NCBI GenBank assembly: GCA_020523905.1
Contig: JAJAPZ010000004.1
Coordinates: 35,199-99,198, forward strand
DNA: 64,000 bases
From: Candidatus Obscuribacterium magneticum
GTDB lineage: Bacteria; Elusimicrobiota; Elusimicrobia; F11
Reading direction: 5' to 3'
Shown here: positions 33,730-41,353 of the stretch, piece after piece
Layout of the letters: each line of letters opens with the position of its first letter
How positions within the stretch are numbered: position 1 is the stretch's first letter
Position numbers and translations under genes: made by a program
The notes under the pieces: model-generated
The model's input: only the letters and a program-made list of their open reading frames with translations
What the model was told of the DNA's origin: nothing
Databases searched by the model: none

Positions 33730-34179
33730 AAGCTCAAGGAGAAGATCTTTGTCGGTTTTGTAGGTGACGCTCAATCGGGCTTCTTCCAAGGGGCACCATT
33801 TGATCTCGAGGATCTCTTTTTTATCGAAATCCCCCACTTTCTTCAACGGCTTCATCAAAAACCAGCGGACGATTTTGCTGATGCGGACTTTATCCCGCAC
33901 ATACATATAGTGAACATCCATGAGGGGCTTGATCAGTTTACAGGCCCATCCCGTTTCCTCCCGGACCTCCCGCAAAGCCGCTTCCCGGGTGGATTCCCCT
34001 TTATCCGGGTGACCCTTCGGGAACGTCCAGACAATTTTCTTGGCCAGGTTCTCGACACGGATCATGAGAACTTCTTTTTTGTCTTCATCCCACACGACGC
34101 CGCCGCAGGAGAAGTCTCTTCGGGTGAGGGTGGTTTTCTTCACGGAGGGAATCGTAACACAGCCTGCGATGGGGGTCAA
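33703..34179 (-). CDS. Nudix hydrolase
   Basis: Up to 158 residues. The Nudix box GHPDKGESTREAALREVREETGW (GX5EX7REUXEEXGU) lies at about residues 55-77, after the strand IVWTFPKG. The MutT/Ap4A-hydrolase-like shape (FSCGGVVW opening; a DVHYMYV..VRWFLMKP mid-segment) is compatible with a dinucleoside polyphosphate or NTP-cleaning enzyme, but the substrate cannot be read. The ATG at 34179 and an in-frame GTG at 34143 are both possible; neither has a clear ribosome site. It ends inside the shared terminator. Confidence 0.92.
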   Translation of the reverse strand: MTPIAGCVTIPSVKKTTLTRRDFSCGGVVWDEDKKEVLMIRVENLAKKIVWTFPKGHPDKGESTREAALREVREETGWACKLIKPLMDVHYMYVRDKVRISKIVRWFLMKPLKKVGDFDKKEILEIKWCPLEEARLSVTYKTDKDLLLELKRVTRPRG

Positions 34180-34181
34180 GA

Positions 34182-34201
34182 AAATGCGGAATCACGCATT
34201 T
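34182..34201. promoter_or_regulatory. Small inverted repeat upstream of the folP-like gene
   Basis: AAATGCG / CGCATTT, 7-bp arms with a 6-nt loop, in the divergent gap between the Nudix and folP-like genes, 18 bp before the latter's ATG. It could be an operator or a leader hairpin; no further support. Confidence 0.3.
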
Positions 34202-34219
34202 ATTCAGTAATATCGTTTC

Positions 34220-35080
34220 ATGAAAAGACGGTTCCTTCTTGCCGGTGTACCGGTGGGCGACGGTCACCCTGTTCGCCTGATGGGCGTCATCAACGTGAGC
34301 CCCGAATCCTTCTACAAAGGATCCGTGTTTACGGAAGAGAGACAAATCGCCCAGACGGCGGAAAAAATGACCCGCGCGAGGGCGGATTTCATCGATGTGG
34401 GGGCCATGTCCACGGCCCCCTATCTGAAAACACGGATTTCGGAAGAAGAGGAGAGAAAACGCCTCACCGGCGCGATCCGCCTCATCCGGAAAATCTCCTC
34501 CGTGCCGATATCGGTCGATACCTCGCGTTACGGGCCGGCCGCGGCCGCTCTCGAAGCGGGGGCGTCCATTTTGAACGATGTGACGGGCCTCGCTCTGGAT
34601 CCTCAACTGAAAAAACTGGCCCCCCATGTGAAGGGACTAATTCTGATGGCCAATTCTCTTTACTGGGATCCAAGCAAGCTCACCAAACCTGTCCGCGATA
34701 CGAAAAAAATATTCGCCGCCCGCGTGAAAACGGCTCTCTCTTTCGGATTCCGCCGCCACCACATTGTCCTGGATCCCGGGATCGGCTTCTTTCGAAAAGC
34801 GAAGCTGCCGTGGTGGAAGCGGGACTTGGAAATTTTGAGGCGCCTTCCGGACCTAAAGAAGCTGGGATTTCCCCTCCTCATCGGTCTTTCCCGGAAATCT
34901 TTTATCGGTGAGATCTTAGGGGACCGCCCGGCAGAAGAGAGGCTCGCCGGGTCTCTCGCAGCCACAGCCCTGGCCGTGGCCAACGGGGCCGCGATCATCC
35001 GCACACACGACGTTATCGAAACGAAGGATGTCATCCGCGTTGCGGAAGCAATAACGAATTCAAAAGAAAAAATCTTGTAA
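34220..35080 (+). CDS. Dihydropteroate synthase-like protein (divergent FolP)
   Basis: 286 residues. Pterin-binding TIM barrel. Recognisable DHPS elements: MGVINVSPESFY (residues 21-32, usual NxTPDSFSDGG), SVDTSRY (98-104), NDVTGL (119-124), LDPGIGFF (184-191), GLSRKSFIGE (222-231) and RTHDV (261-265). Loop 2 differs: VGAMSTAPYLK (60-70) replaces GGESTRPGA, and the MHMQG segment reads LMANSLYWD. Such variants recall archaeal and candidate-phylum DHPS-like enzymes, so sulfonamide-type pABA condensation is not certain; another pterin-dependent reaction is possible. Divergent from the Nudix gene. Confidence 0.82.
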   Translation: MKRRFLLAGVPVGDGHPVRLMGVINVSPESFYKGSVFTEERQIAQTAEKMTRARADFIDVGAMSTAPYLKTRISEEEERKRLTGAIRLIRKISSVPISVDTSRYGPAAAALEAGASILNDVTGLALDPQLKKLAPHVKGLILMANSLYWDPSKLTKPVRDTKKIFAARVKTALSFGFRRHHIVLDPGIGFFRKAKLPWWKRDLEILRRLPDLKKLGFPLLIGLSRKSFIGEILGDRPAEERLAGSLAATALAVANGAAIIRTHDVIETKDVIRVAEAITNSKEKIL

Positions 35081-35090
35081 CTATGGCACC

Positions 35091-35159
35091 GTCCTCCCTG
35101 CGAGAGCGGGAATCAGGGACGTGAACACCGTCCTGGATTCCCGCTCTCGCAGGGAGGAC
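35091..35159. repeat. Dispersed palindromic repeat, 24-bp perfect arms
   Basis: GTCCTCCCTGCGAGAGCGGG.. (35091-35114) and its complement (35136-35159) around a 21-nt spacer containing GTGAACACCGTCCTG. A sequence variant of the GCGAAAGCGGG family, right after the folP-like stop. Confidence 0.88.
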
Positions 35160-35209
35160 AAGCAAATGTTATGAGGTTTACTAGCTTGTATTAACGGGGA
35201 GTGGGCAAG

Positions 35210-35617
35210 CTAACGAGGGCGTTGCCGGCGGTCTTTCTTTGGAGTGGGGCTCTTAAATTTTTTCCACGACTCAGGGCCTTGGACGATGCCATGCCAGGCA
35301 TTGACCTCGACACCCACCTCGATTTCGCCGGCGTTGGACCGGCGTTTTATCCAAATCACCCGCCCGAAACACCGGACGTGATCGGGCGTGTTGGGGAAGG
35401 CCATTTCAATATCCGTGCCGATCGCCAGGGAGCTTTTGATCAAAAGCCGTAAACCTTTCTGGCCCACCTCCAATACAACGCCGGGAAACATTTCCTCCGT
35501 GCCGGAGCACCGGACCACCGCGTTTTGGAAGGCGTCGAACCGATCCTCCCCCCGCCGGTCCGACCGGGGATTGATGACGTAAAACCGTGTCAGCTTTCTG
35601 GCCTGTGCATAATTCAT
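35210..35617 (-). CDS. PilZ-domain-like protein
   Basis: 135 residues. RRGEDRF (about residues 21-27) resembles the R-x-x-x-R c-di-GMP-binding start of PilZ domains, and a beta-rich core with VVLEVGQKGLRLLIKSSLAIG and GRVIWIKRRS follows, equivalent to D/N-x-S-x-x-G then the V-x-x exchange strand; the canonical D/N-S pair is replaced by E-V-G-Q, so binding is doubtful. Basic C-terminal tail (KKFKSPTPKKDRRQRPR). Monocistronic. Assigned by pattern; moderate confidence. Confidence 0.65.
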   Translation of the reverse strand: MNYAQARKLTRFYVINPRSDRRGEDRFDAFQNAVVRCSGTEEMFPGVVLEVGQKGLRLLIKSSLAIGTDIEMAFPNTPDHVRCFGRVIWIKRRSNAGEIEVGVEVNAWHGIVQGPESWKKFKSPTPKKDRRQRPR

Positions 35618-35782
35618 AATCTAAGGATGCCCCCCATCAACCCACAAAGTCAAGTGAATTATGCATGACAAGACGTTGCAAATAACTGGAAATCAGCCTA
35701 TTTTATGCGTCGGAGGGGCGGCAACTTAAATCGGATAACCAGGGGGTAAGGGCCTTCTTTTGTTCCAAACGTGGGCCGCCCT
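35618..35782. other. Non-coding gap upstream of the PilZ-like gene
   Basis: No frame, RNA or strong hairpin recognised. It probably contains the promoter of the leftward PilZ-like gene and the transcription end of the nucleotidyltransferase pair. Confidence 0.4.
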
Positions 35783-35974
35783 TCACGATTTCTCTTTTTT
35801 TGTTCGGGTGTGAGATAAATCCATTCCGGCTTTCCTCACGGCCGATTGGCTCCAACGTCCAATCGAATCACGTATTTGCTCAGCCAGACGGATTTTTTCC
35901 GGCCATGACAAGGCGCGACGACTCTGTTGCCAGCGTGCTTGCTTTTCAATCCATTTTTCGAGATCACTATTCAT
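35783..35974 (-). CDS. Small basic protein paired with nucleotidyltransferase-like gene
   Basis: 63 residues, highly charged and helical: KWIEKQARWQQSRRALSWPE, then RLAEQIRDSIGRWSQSAVRK. The start at 35974 overlaps the stop of the nucleotidyltransferase-like gene (ATGAATA... within its last codons), a toxin-antitoxin-like two-gene layout. I know no family for it; it could be a partner or inhibitor. Confidence 0.6.
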   Translation of the reverse strand: MNSDLEKWIEKQARWQQSRRALSWPEKIRLAEQIRDSIGRWSQSAVRKAGMDLSHTRTKKEKS

Positions 35975-36476
35975 TGAAGAATCTTTTTCCAAACCGTTTC
36001 CAGGCTTCAGACAAACCGAACCGCCCGGCGAGTTTCCCAATATCTTCTCGCTTGATACTGCCCGATTCGAGCAACGCAAGTATTCGAGTAAAATCTTTGG
36101 GCCTGCCCACGCTCAACGCGATGAGCGCAAGATAATCTGCACGAACGACACGAAGCGGGACCCCTTCAAAGTCAGCCACCTCCGCTTGCTCCATCGCCTC
36201 CCGCGTCAATGGGCTGAACGCCGGCATGAACTGCACCGGCCAAGCGCCCACCTTGATCGCTTCTCCTTCCGTCTGATAGCCCTTCTTGGAACAAAATTCA
36301 TAAACACCGCTTAGGATATCGAGCCCCTTTTGTGATGGAACCGCTATCAACAGATCGGCATCGATCGTAGCGATCGGTTCGGTATAGCGCATCTGAGCCA
36401 CAGCTCCAAAAAGAGCGTAATTTTCAATGACACCGGCGGCCAACATCTCATTAAGTAACTGTGCGAGTTCCTTCAT
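35967..36476 (-). CDS. Nucleotidyltransferase-fold protein (AbiEii/MNT-like)
   Basis: 169 residues. NYALFGAVAQMRYTEPIATI followed by DADLLIAVP matches the G-[GS]-x(n)-D-x-D pattern of nucleotidyltransferases (GAVA in place of GGxA; TIDADLL supplies the acidic pair). A helical C-terminus with DYLALIALSVGRPKDFTRI follows, typical of AbiEii-like or DUF6036-like proteins found in toxin-antitoxin or phage-defence pairs. The start at 36476 avoids overlap with the tRNA. It sits immediately beside tRNA-Tyr, outside the integrated element. Confidence 0.72.
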   Translation of the reverse strand: MKELAQLLNEMLAAGVIENYALFGAVAQMRYTEPIATIDADLLIAVPSQKGLDILSGVYEFCSKKGYQTEGEAIKVGAWPVQFMPAFSPLTREAMEQAEVADFEGVPLRVVRADYLALIALSVGRPKDFTRILALLESGSIKREDIGKLAGRFGLSEAWKRFGKRFFNE

Positions 36477-37692
36477 ATTTTTTCTTGCATACATGGGCCG
36501 GGAAGGATTCGAACCTTCGTAGGGCATAGCCCGCCAGATTTACAGTCTGGTGCATTTGACCGCTCTGCCACCGACCCGATTGTGATTCTTCGCTTTGAGA
36601 TTCAATGATTTCTGTGGAATCAGACTCATTGAATTTTGAAGCTGGGAAATTCGATTGTGCTAAATTTGTGCTAATTTCCGGCACCTTTACGATCTTCTCA
36701 CCCAGTGCATCCACCGCCTTTTTAAGCTCATCAGGACGGACATGGGCATACCTCATGGTCATCTTGATGGATTTATGGCCCAAAAGCTCTTTGATGACGG
36801 CTATATCACGCCCTAAGAAGCGTTGCTGGGTGGCGAAGGTGTGCCTGAGGTCGTGAAAACGAAAGTCCTGGATGCCAGCCTTCTTCACGGCTTTTACAAA
36901 ATCTGTGCGGACCCATCCATATTTTAAGAGCCGCTCACCGTTAATGTGGAAAACATAGGGGCTGTCCGGATGACGCTGAATAGTCTGCAAAACGTGAAAA
37001 AGCGCCTCACTGATATTGACCATCAAAGGGTTGTTGGTTTTGCCTTGATGAATCCATATCTTCCTATTCTCGAAGTCAATTTGATCCCATCGGAGATTGA
37101 AAATATCCCCCTTCCTTAATCCAGTGAGGAGGGCGGTTAGCACAATGGGTTTAAGCCGTGGAGTTGACTCATCCAACAAGGCTTGAATCTGTCCGAGCTC
37201 CAAGTACCTGATTCGCATGGGCTCCTGATAAAACTTCACGCCCCTTACGGGGTTCCCCTTCGCCTTTCCCCATTCGACACAGCGGTTGAAAAAGCATTTG
37301 ATCACGGCCAGATAACGGTTGACTCTTGCCTTCGACAACCCCCTGGCCAAGAGAGAGGTTTGAAAATCCTCTATTTTTAGCTTGTCGATATCTTGAAGGA
37401 AAAATCCCATGCCTAAGAATTCGGAAAATTTGCGGAGCATTCTCTCGTCGTCGGCCCAGGAAGATTTCCTTTCCTTAATGATTCCGATATATTGGTCAAT
37501 CGCCTGATTAATTGGAGTGCGGACGTCCTTAATTTTTCCAAACCACTTCCCGGAGTGGATTTCCAACTCTCGTTTTTTCAAGACAAGTTGAGCGGTTTTC
37601 AAATCGGACGTTTCCGCGCTCTCCCGGACTTGTCGGCCTCCAACGGAGTAGCGAATCCAATATATTTTCTTTCTGAGGAAAACGCCTTTCAT
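36451..37692 (-). CDS. Tyrosine recombinase/phage-type integrase
   Basis: Up to 413 residues. N-terminal Arm/SAM-like domain (IDQYIGIIKERKSSWADDER), then the catalytic domain: Arg in TALLTGLRKGDIFNLRW, H-x-x-R in RFHDLRHTFATQQ, His in LLGHKSIKMTMRYAHV with the nucleophile Tyr in MRY. The core ends near residue 340; a Ser/Asn/Glu-rich tail then runs without a stop straight through the adjacent tRNA-Tyr gene (tail WQSGQMHQTVNLAGYALRRF is antisense-free read-through of the tRNA on the same strand). The start overlaps the XRE gene (ATGA). It drives integration into tRNA-Tyr. Confidence 0.93.
   Translation of the reverse strand: MKGVFLRKKIYWIRYSVGGRQVRESAETSDLKTAQLVLKKRELEIHSGKWFGKIKDVRTPINQAIDQYIGIIKERKSSWADDERMLRKFSEFLGMGFFLQDIDKLKIEDFQTSLLARGLSKARVNRYLAVIKCFFNRCVEWGKAKGNPVRGVKFYQEPMRIRYLELGQIQALLDESTPRLKPIVLTALLTGLRKGDIFNLRWDQIDFENRKIWIHQGKTNNPLMVNISEALFHVLQTIQRHPDSPYVFHINGERLLKYGWVRTDFVKAVKKAGIQDFRFHDLRHTFATQQRFLGRDIAVIKELLGHKSIKMTMRYAHVRPDELKKAVDALGEKIVKVPEISTNLAQSNFPASKFNESDSTEIIESQSEESQSGRWQSGQMHQTVNLAGYALRRFESFPAHVCKKKYEGTRTVT
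36494..36577 (-). tRNA. tRNA-Tyr (anticodon GUA), integration target
   Basis: 84-nt class II tRNA: acceptor GGGTCGG/CCGGCCC with discriminator A, anticodon arm CCAGACTGTAAATCTGG (loop CTGTAAA), long variable arm GCGGGCTATGCCC, T-arm GAAGGTTCGAATCCTTC. No CCA encoded. Its 5' half (from the anticodon loop) is the duplicated att core of the neighbouring element. Confidence 0.96.
36539..36577. other. att site (left), within tRNA-Tyr
   Basis: 39-bp core starting TTTACAGTCTGGTGCATTTG.. identical to 43749-43787. It runs from the anticodon loop to the 5' end of the tRNA; the base before it differs between copies, which fixes the border. Confidence 0.92.
36656..36677. repeat. Candidate integrase arm-type site (left), tandem GTGCTAA
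   Basis: TGTGCTAAATTTGTGCTAA plus ATTT-type end: an 11-bp unit repeated twice, identical 22-bp copy at 43635-43656 near the other att site. The left copy lies within the integrase 3' coding tail. Confidence 0.7.
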
Positions 37693-37883
37693 TTTTGCCT
37701 AACCTCAAGACCTAAACTCTCCAATGCCTTCAATGCCAGCTGGGAAGGCTCGGCCTCCCCTTCACACCAGCGCCAAAGTGTCATACGAGATACCCCGATT
37801 TTCTCCGCCAATTCCTCAAGGGTCATGTTTTTCTTCTCGATATATTCACGGATACATTTTCCCAACTTCGTCATGTAACGCAT
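37689..37883 (-). CDS. XRE-family helix-turn-helix regulator
   Basis: 64 residues. Complete minimal HTH: MTLEELAEKIGVSRMTLWRW, then EGEAEPSQLALKALESLGL. Its ATG-coupled position directly upstream of the integrase (4-bp overlap) implies control of integrase expression or of the lysogeny-like state of the element. Confidence 0.88.
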   Translation of the reverse strand: MRYMTKLGKCIREYIEKKNMTLEELAEKIGVSRMTLWRWCEGEAEPSQLALKALESLGLEVRQK

Positions 37884-37901
37884 GTTACATAAGCCCTTTA
37901 A

Positions 37902-38183
37902 TCATGTCAACGGTTTTATTATCTGCTTTTGCATCCATTGATCCAAAGCCTTCACATCAAACCGCAAGATGGGCCGCCTTACCTTCTGACGGGTTGGGTC
38001 CGAAGGACTCAGGGGGATGAAAGGTATTTGACGTTGGCCAACTAAGCGGTACAAACTCCAAACTGAAAGACTGAGATATTGAGCCGTTCTTTTGATGTCA
38101 AGAAACCTGGGTGTGATTTCAGCCTGATCAGACACGATACACCACCGGCATAGCCGGGCATTGAGAAGGTTCTCCAACACCAA
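37902..38183 (-). CDS. Excisionase-like helix-turn-helix protein
   Basis: Up to 93 residues. FLDIKRTAQYLSLSVWSLYRL followed by GQRQIPFIPLSP and RFDVKALDQWMQKQ is the MerR/AlpA-type winged helix of excisionases and element regulators (residues ~28-90). A GTG at 38135 is an alternative start giving a 77-residue protein; no clear ribosome site decides. 18 bp upstream of the XRE gene. Confidence 0.82.
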   Translation of the reverse strand: MVLENLLNARLCRWCIVSDQAEITPRFLDIKRTAQYLSLSVWSLYRLVGQRQIPFIPLSPSDPTRQKVRRPILRFDVKALDQWMQKQIIKPLT

Positions 38184-38438
38184 AAAAGCTCTTATCCACG
38201 GTTAAATTCAGATGTCCCATAAGAGTAAACCCACAAATTTTCTTTGTTATAAATTGGCTTTTTTATTTTTGACTAAAAAGCTCGTTTTGTATGGGGTAGA
38301 TCCCAAATTTCCTTGTGAATAATGCATTGAATTCATCGCTGATTATCTCGGTGAATTTTCCATTTTAACTACGGCATAGCCTTAAGTTTCCTTTACAATT
38401 TTCTTCGCTTTTCATTGGGTTCATCTTTTATTTCTCCT
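38184..38438. other. AT-rich non-coding stretch in the element
   Basis: 255 bp, poly-T and poly-A tracts, no convincing frame. Likely promoter region for the xis-XRE-int operon and termination zone of the preceding genes. Confidence 0.4.
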
Positions 38439-38798
38439 TCACCTAAACCCTCTTTTGAAAGCTTCCTTCACCTGGCGAAATTGAATCCGAAAAAGCTTAT
38501 TGCTCATTATTTCGGCCTGGCTATATTCTCCGTGTTTCCAGCGCGCTCTTTGTGCCCGTTTTAGACCCTCAGGAGTCCTCGGCCCAGTGCTTGCGCCCCC
38601 ATGCATTCGGCAACGCCCATTCTTCATAGCAGGGGCTAAACAGGGTTTCCCCCGTCTTTCTCCCCTTGTTTTTGCTCCACATCTTTTTGCCTTCGTAAAA
38701 TCCCCGGGAGGATTCCCGTACTTCAACCATCCAAAATTTCGTTGTGCATGAGGTTCATTCGATATATTCACTGCATTAACCTTAACTTTCCTTAACAT
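38439..38798 (-). CDS. HGGxSTG-domain protein
   Basis: 119 residues. Basic protein with CGAKTRGERRGKPCLAPAMK, then CRMHGGASTGPRTPEGLKR: four Cys/His of a small zinc-binding motif followed by the HGG-x-STG signature of a family found in phages and integrated elements (function unknown, sometimes near small terminases). The C-terminus (RIQFRQVKEAFKRGFR) is helical and basic. Confidence 0.75.
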   Translation of the reverse strand: MLRKVKVNAVNISNEPHAQRNFGWLKYGNPPGDFTKAKRCGAKTRGERRGKPCLAPAMKNGRCRMHGGASTGPRTPEGLKRAQRARWKHGEYSQAEIMSNKLFRIQFRQVKEAFKRGFR

Positions 38799-38933
38799 TT
38801 CCCTTCAATTCCAACCTTTTTCATTTTTCACCATTAAATGTAAATTTTGTCGGTTTTATTCAAGGGTTAAACCTGAGCAAATCAAACCATGCCTAGTCTT
38901 CCCCCAAGCCCGTTTTTCTGGCGTATAAAACGC

Positions 38934-39152
38934 TTATTTTGGTGCGAGTGGGGTTTTTATCCCCTTGGCCACCTGATTCCCTTCTGTAACCAAGAAACAA
39001 CGATTTTCGGGTTTTTTCATCGTTTTTCTGCCTTTATTTCTACAACCAAAAGAGCAATACCTCCCAAAACCTCTTTTAATGTCCGACAAACGAGCGGGAA
39101 AATTATTCCCGCAAAATTCACATTCTTTTGATTCGACTTTGTTTCGATACAT
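38934..39152 (-). CDS. Small zinc-ribbon protein
   Basis: 72 residues. CEFCGNNFPARLSDIKRGFG then YCSFGCRNKG: CxxC...CxxxC treble-clef/zinc ribbon seen in phage HNH-related and element-encoded peptides. The remaining tail (TMKKPENRCFLVTEGNQ) has no known motif. No HNH residues, so not an endonuclease. Confidence 0.65.
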   Translation of the reverse strand: MYRNKVESKECEFCGNNFPARLSDIKRGFGRYCSFGCRNKGRKTMKKPENRCFLVTEGNQVAKGIKTPLAPK

Positions 39153-39210
39153 TGAATTACGCCTCCGGGTAATACTTACTTCACTATACTTGTATAAGAA
39201 TTATTAAGGG

Positions 39211-39310
39211 GTCTTCGGCTTAACCACAAACCTGGTCTTCGGCCCTTCCAACGAGTATGGTCTTTGACTAAACCATATAGCCACAGTCTTCGGTTCAACC
39301 GTAAACCCTT
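39211..39310. repeat. Four iteron-like ~25-bp direct repeats
   Basis: Units begin at 39211, 39235, 39260 and 39286 (spacing 24, 25, 26). Each starts GTCTTCGG or GTCTTTGA, three continue with a (t)TxAACC stretch, and the units end in AAACC-like or related bases. Non-multiples of three rule out a protein repeat as the cause. Directly 3' of the winged-helix gene, suggesting a replication or regulatory binding array. Confidence 0.7.
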
Positions 39311-39791
39311 AAAATGGACACTCCTTCATTTTGGGGCCATTCTTTGAAAATGCCCCGGGGTTTCTTCTTCTCTCCGGCGCATTCCTTCGATATCTGTAAT
39401 ATCGCTCCGGGTCCCAACACAAAACGTATTGAATACGGCCATGTTTTTTTGCTTGTTCATTTGAACGTCTTTCCCAATTTCCACTCCACGATTCGATTTC
39501 AATATACCCTTTGCCTTCAAGCCGACGAATAACAGCAGGGATATTACTGTTCGGCACTCCAGAGCATTCCGACAATGTAATTTGCGTCGCATTGCAAATA
39601 TGGGACCCCGTATTAGCTAACCCTTGAATTGCGATTAATAACCGACATTCATTGCGGTACTGGGGAACCGCCCGTTCTCTTGTAATCCAAGGCGCTTGCT
39701 GAGCAAACTTTTTATCTTTGGGGGAATTAGAAACTTCTATTTTCCCGGCTAATTCCATTTCCATTGCTCCATCTATTTTCATCACGCCCAT
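39309..39791 (-). CDS. Winged-helix DNA-binding protein of the element
   Basis: Up to 160 residues. Residues ~48-105 form a plausible winged helix: ECRLLIAIQGLANTGSH, LSECSGVPNSNIPAVIRRLE, GKGYIEIESWSGNWERR. A basic C-terminus (YYRYRRNAPERRRNPG) follows. Could be a replication initiator or regulator binding the adjacent iteron-like array; no catalytic motif is present. Overlaps the next upstream gene's 3' end by 65 bp, so an internal Met (residue 4, 10 or 12) may be the true start. Confidence 0.65.
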   Translation of the reverse strand: MGVMKIDGAMEMELAGKIEVSNSPKDKKFAQQAPWITRERAVPQYRNECRLLIAIQGLANTGSHICNATQITLSECSGVPNSNIPAVIRRLEGKGYIEIESWSGNWERRSNEQAKKHGRIQYVLCWDPERYYRYRRNAPERRRNPGAFSKNGPKMKECPF

Positions 39792-40026
39792 CAGATCTTT
39801 CTGCCCGAATAATTAAATCCTTCGCGAGTCTTCGAAAGTTAATGAAATCCCGTAGGATCATTTTTAAATCACCCCTCCAAAACGCTTCCGTTAGTTCAAT
39901 CGCCTTTTCTTTTGGTTCAAATGAAAAAAAGACGGCCCCATGTCGCCTGACGGAAACAAAGTGGAGTTTGTTAGCCAGAAGTAGCGAGATTTCGTTATAG
40001 TCTTTTGTGGTATAAGAACCTGACAT
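39727..40026 (-). CDS. DUF5659-like small protein
   Basis: 99 residues. YTTKDYNEISLLLANKLHFV, VFFSFEPKEKAIELTEAF and DFINFRRLAKDLI follow the pattern of DUF5659 proteins found in integrated elements (function unknown). Preceded by AAAGGAG at about 10 bp. First gene of the small-protein group going leftward. Confidence 0.65.
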   Translation of the reverse strand: MSGSYTTKDYNEISLLLANKLHFVSVRRHGAVFFSFEPKEKAIELTEAFWRGDLKMILRDFINFRRLAKDLIIRAERSDGRDENRWSNGNGISRENRSF

Positions 40027-40194
40027 GCCATCTCCTTTGAGGAATAAAAATTAAATTCCAGGAGAAGTTTAGGACATGTTTGAAGGGATGAAAATTTACT
40101 GAAAAATAGAAATTTAATTCACATTTCAGTATCTACTAAATCACATCAAGCTAACTTCAAATTCAGTAGGGATAGAACAGATTGGAGTGTGAAT

Positions 40195-41193
40195 TTAAGC
40201 GGTTTTCTTAAGCGTTCTAAGGTAGGTCCTTCGATTTCTCATACTCTTACCACAAGATTTGCCATCAATTTGAGAACAGAATTTCTTCCCTTTTTTAAAA
40301 ATAAAAACATCTCCACAATATCCGCACTCGGTCAATATTTTTGCCTTTTCAAGGTAATAAACATGGGTGTTCAGAACTTTTCCGAAATAACCCTCAAATG
40401 AATTTTTATACCATTGAGAATAGCTATGTGCCTGCTCTCTGTATTCTCTGCGGGTACCGAATATATCCTTTCTCTTTATTTGAAACTCATTCTTGAACCC
40501 ATTTATCATTTTAACCAGCGTTTTCTTTTCACCATCGTTTAATTTTTTAATTTTGAATGACCCTTTAGGGTAAAAGTGACCATCGTAATACTCAATTAAA
40601 TCTTCTGTTTTTCCGGTCGATAATGATTGAACTTTAACTCGGGAATTTACCCTTTCTTGATATAGACCAATAAAATCATAAGAGGAACTTTGTATCTCAT
40701 GCAATTGGTTCCATATCTGATGAAATCTTATTAGGTGGGTCGTATTTCCATAGGAAATGGCATTAAAGAAATTTAAAGCTTTTACAAATGACTCTGGTGA
40801 TCTATTAAGATTCAATAAGTCACCAAATTCCGAATCCAAACATTTCTCAAGACGTGCCGTCAAACTAAATTCAGTTACGAATCCAAATTTCTCGCCTTGG
40901 TAATAATTTTGAACTTCCATTTTTAAGTCATCAACAGAATCATAGTCACCGTCATACTCAATATCAATAAATTCAAAACCGTTACCATAAAAATGTTCAT
41001 TTATTAAACTCCCGTTCTCCGATTTTATAGCCTTTGCAATTATTTTGTATTCCTTCCCCATACTTTTATAACCAGGCGAAAGAAAAAAGGTGAAGTTGAA
41101 AATTAGGCTCTCATCGGTTTCCCCAACGTGTTTTTCTATACATCGTAAAAAATAGGAGTTCCAATTCTTAAAAGAAGGCGCGGATTTCATCAT
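40195..41193 (-). CDS. Unknown 332-residue protein with C-terminal zinc ribbon
   Basis: Strongly AT-rich gene. Residues 1-280 are mixed alpha/beta with no known motif. The C-terminus has CGYCGDVFIFKKGKKFCSQI then SCGKSMRNRRTYLRTLKK, close to the CGNR-type zinc finger (CxxCG, CS..CG.. R-x-R-x-x-Y). This suggests nucleic-acid binding. Unrelated to housekeeping neighbours; probable accessory (defence or regulatory) cargo. Confidence 0.75.
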   Translation of the reverse strand: MMKSAPSFKNWNSYFLRCIEKHVGETDESLIFNFTFFLSPGYKSMGKEYKIIAKAIKSENGSLINEHFYGNGFEFIDIEYDGDYDSVDDLKMEVQNYYQGEKFGFVTEFSLTARLEKCLDSEFGDLLNLNRSPESFVKALNFFNAISYGNTTHLIRFHQIWNQLHEIQSSSYDFIGLYQERVNSRVKVQSLSTGKTEDLIEYYDGHFYPKGSFKIKKLNDGEKKTLVKMINGFKNEFQIKRKDIFGTRREYREQAHSYSQWYKNSFEGYFGKVLNTHVYYLEKAKILTECGYCGDVFIFKKGKKFCSQIDGKSCGKSMRNRRTYLRTLKKTA

Positions 41194-41353
41194 TCTTCAT
41201 CTCCATCTCAATCCCTGTAAATTACGCGGTTATTAAATTACCCACCCTGCCTCGCCTTGGCATTCAAAAAAGTAAGCTCCCCCTCCGGTTTTTCGCTGGT
41301 TGACTTTAAATTCGAGGAGGTTAAAACAACGAGGACGCCAGCTATAATCTGAA

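Noticed and set aside
39211-39310. Possible short CRISPR array
   Set aside because: Units directly abut with no unique spacers, repeats are degenerate, and no cas genes are near.
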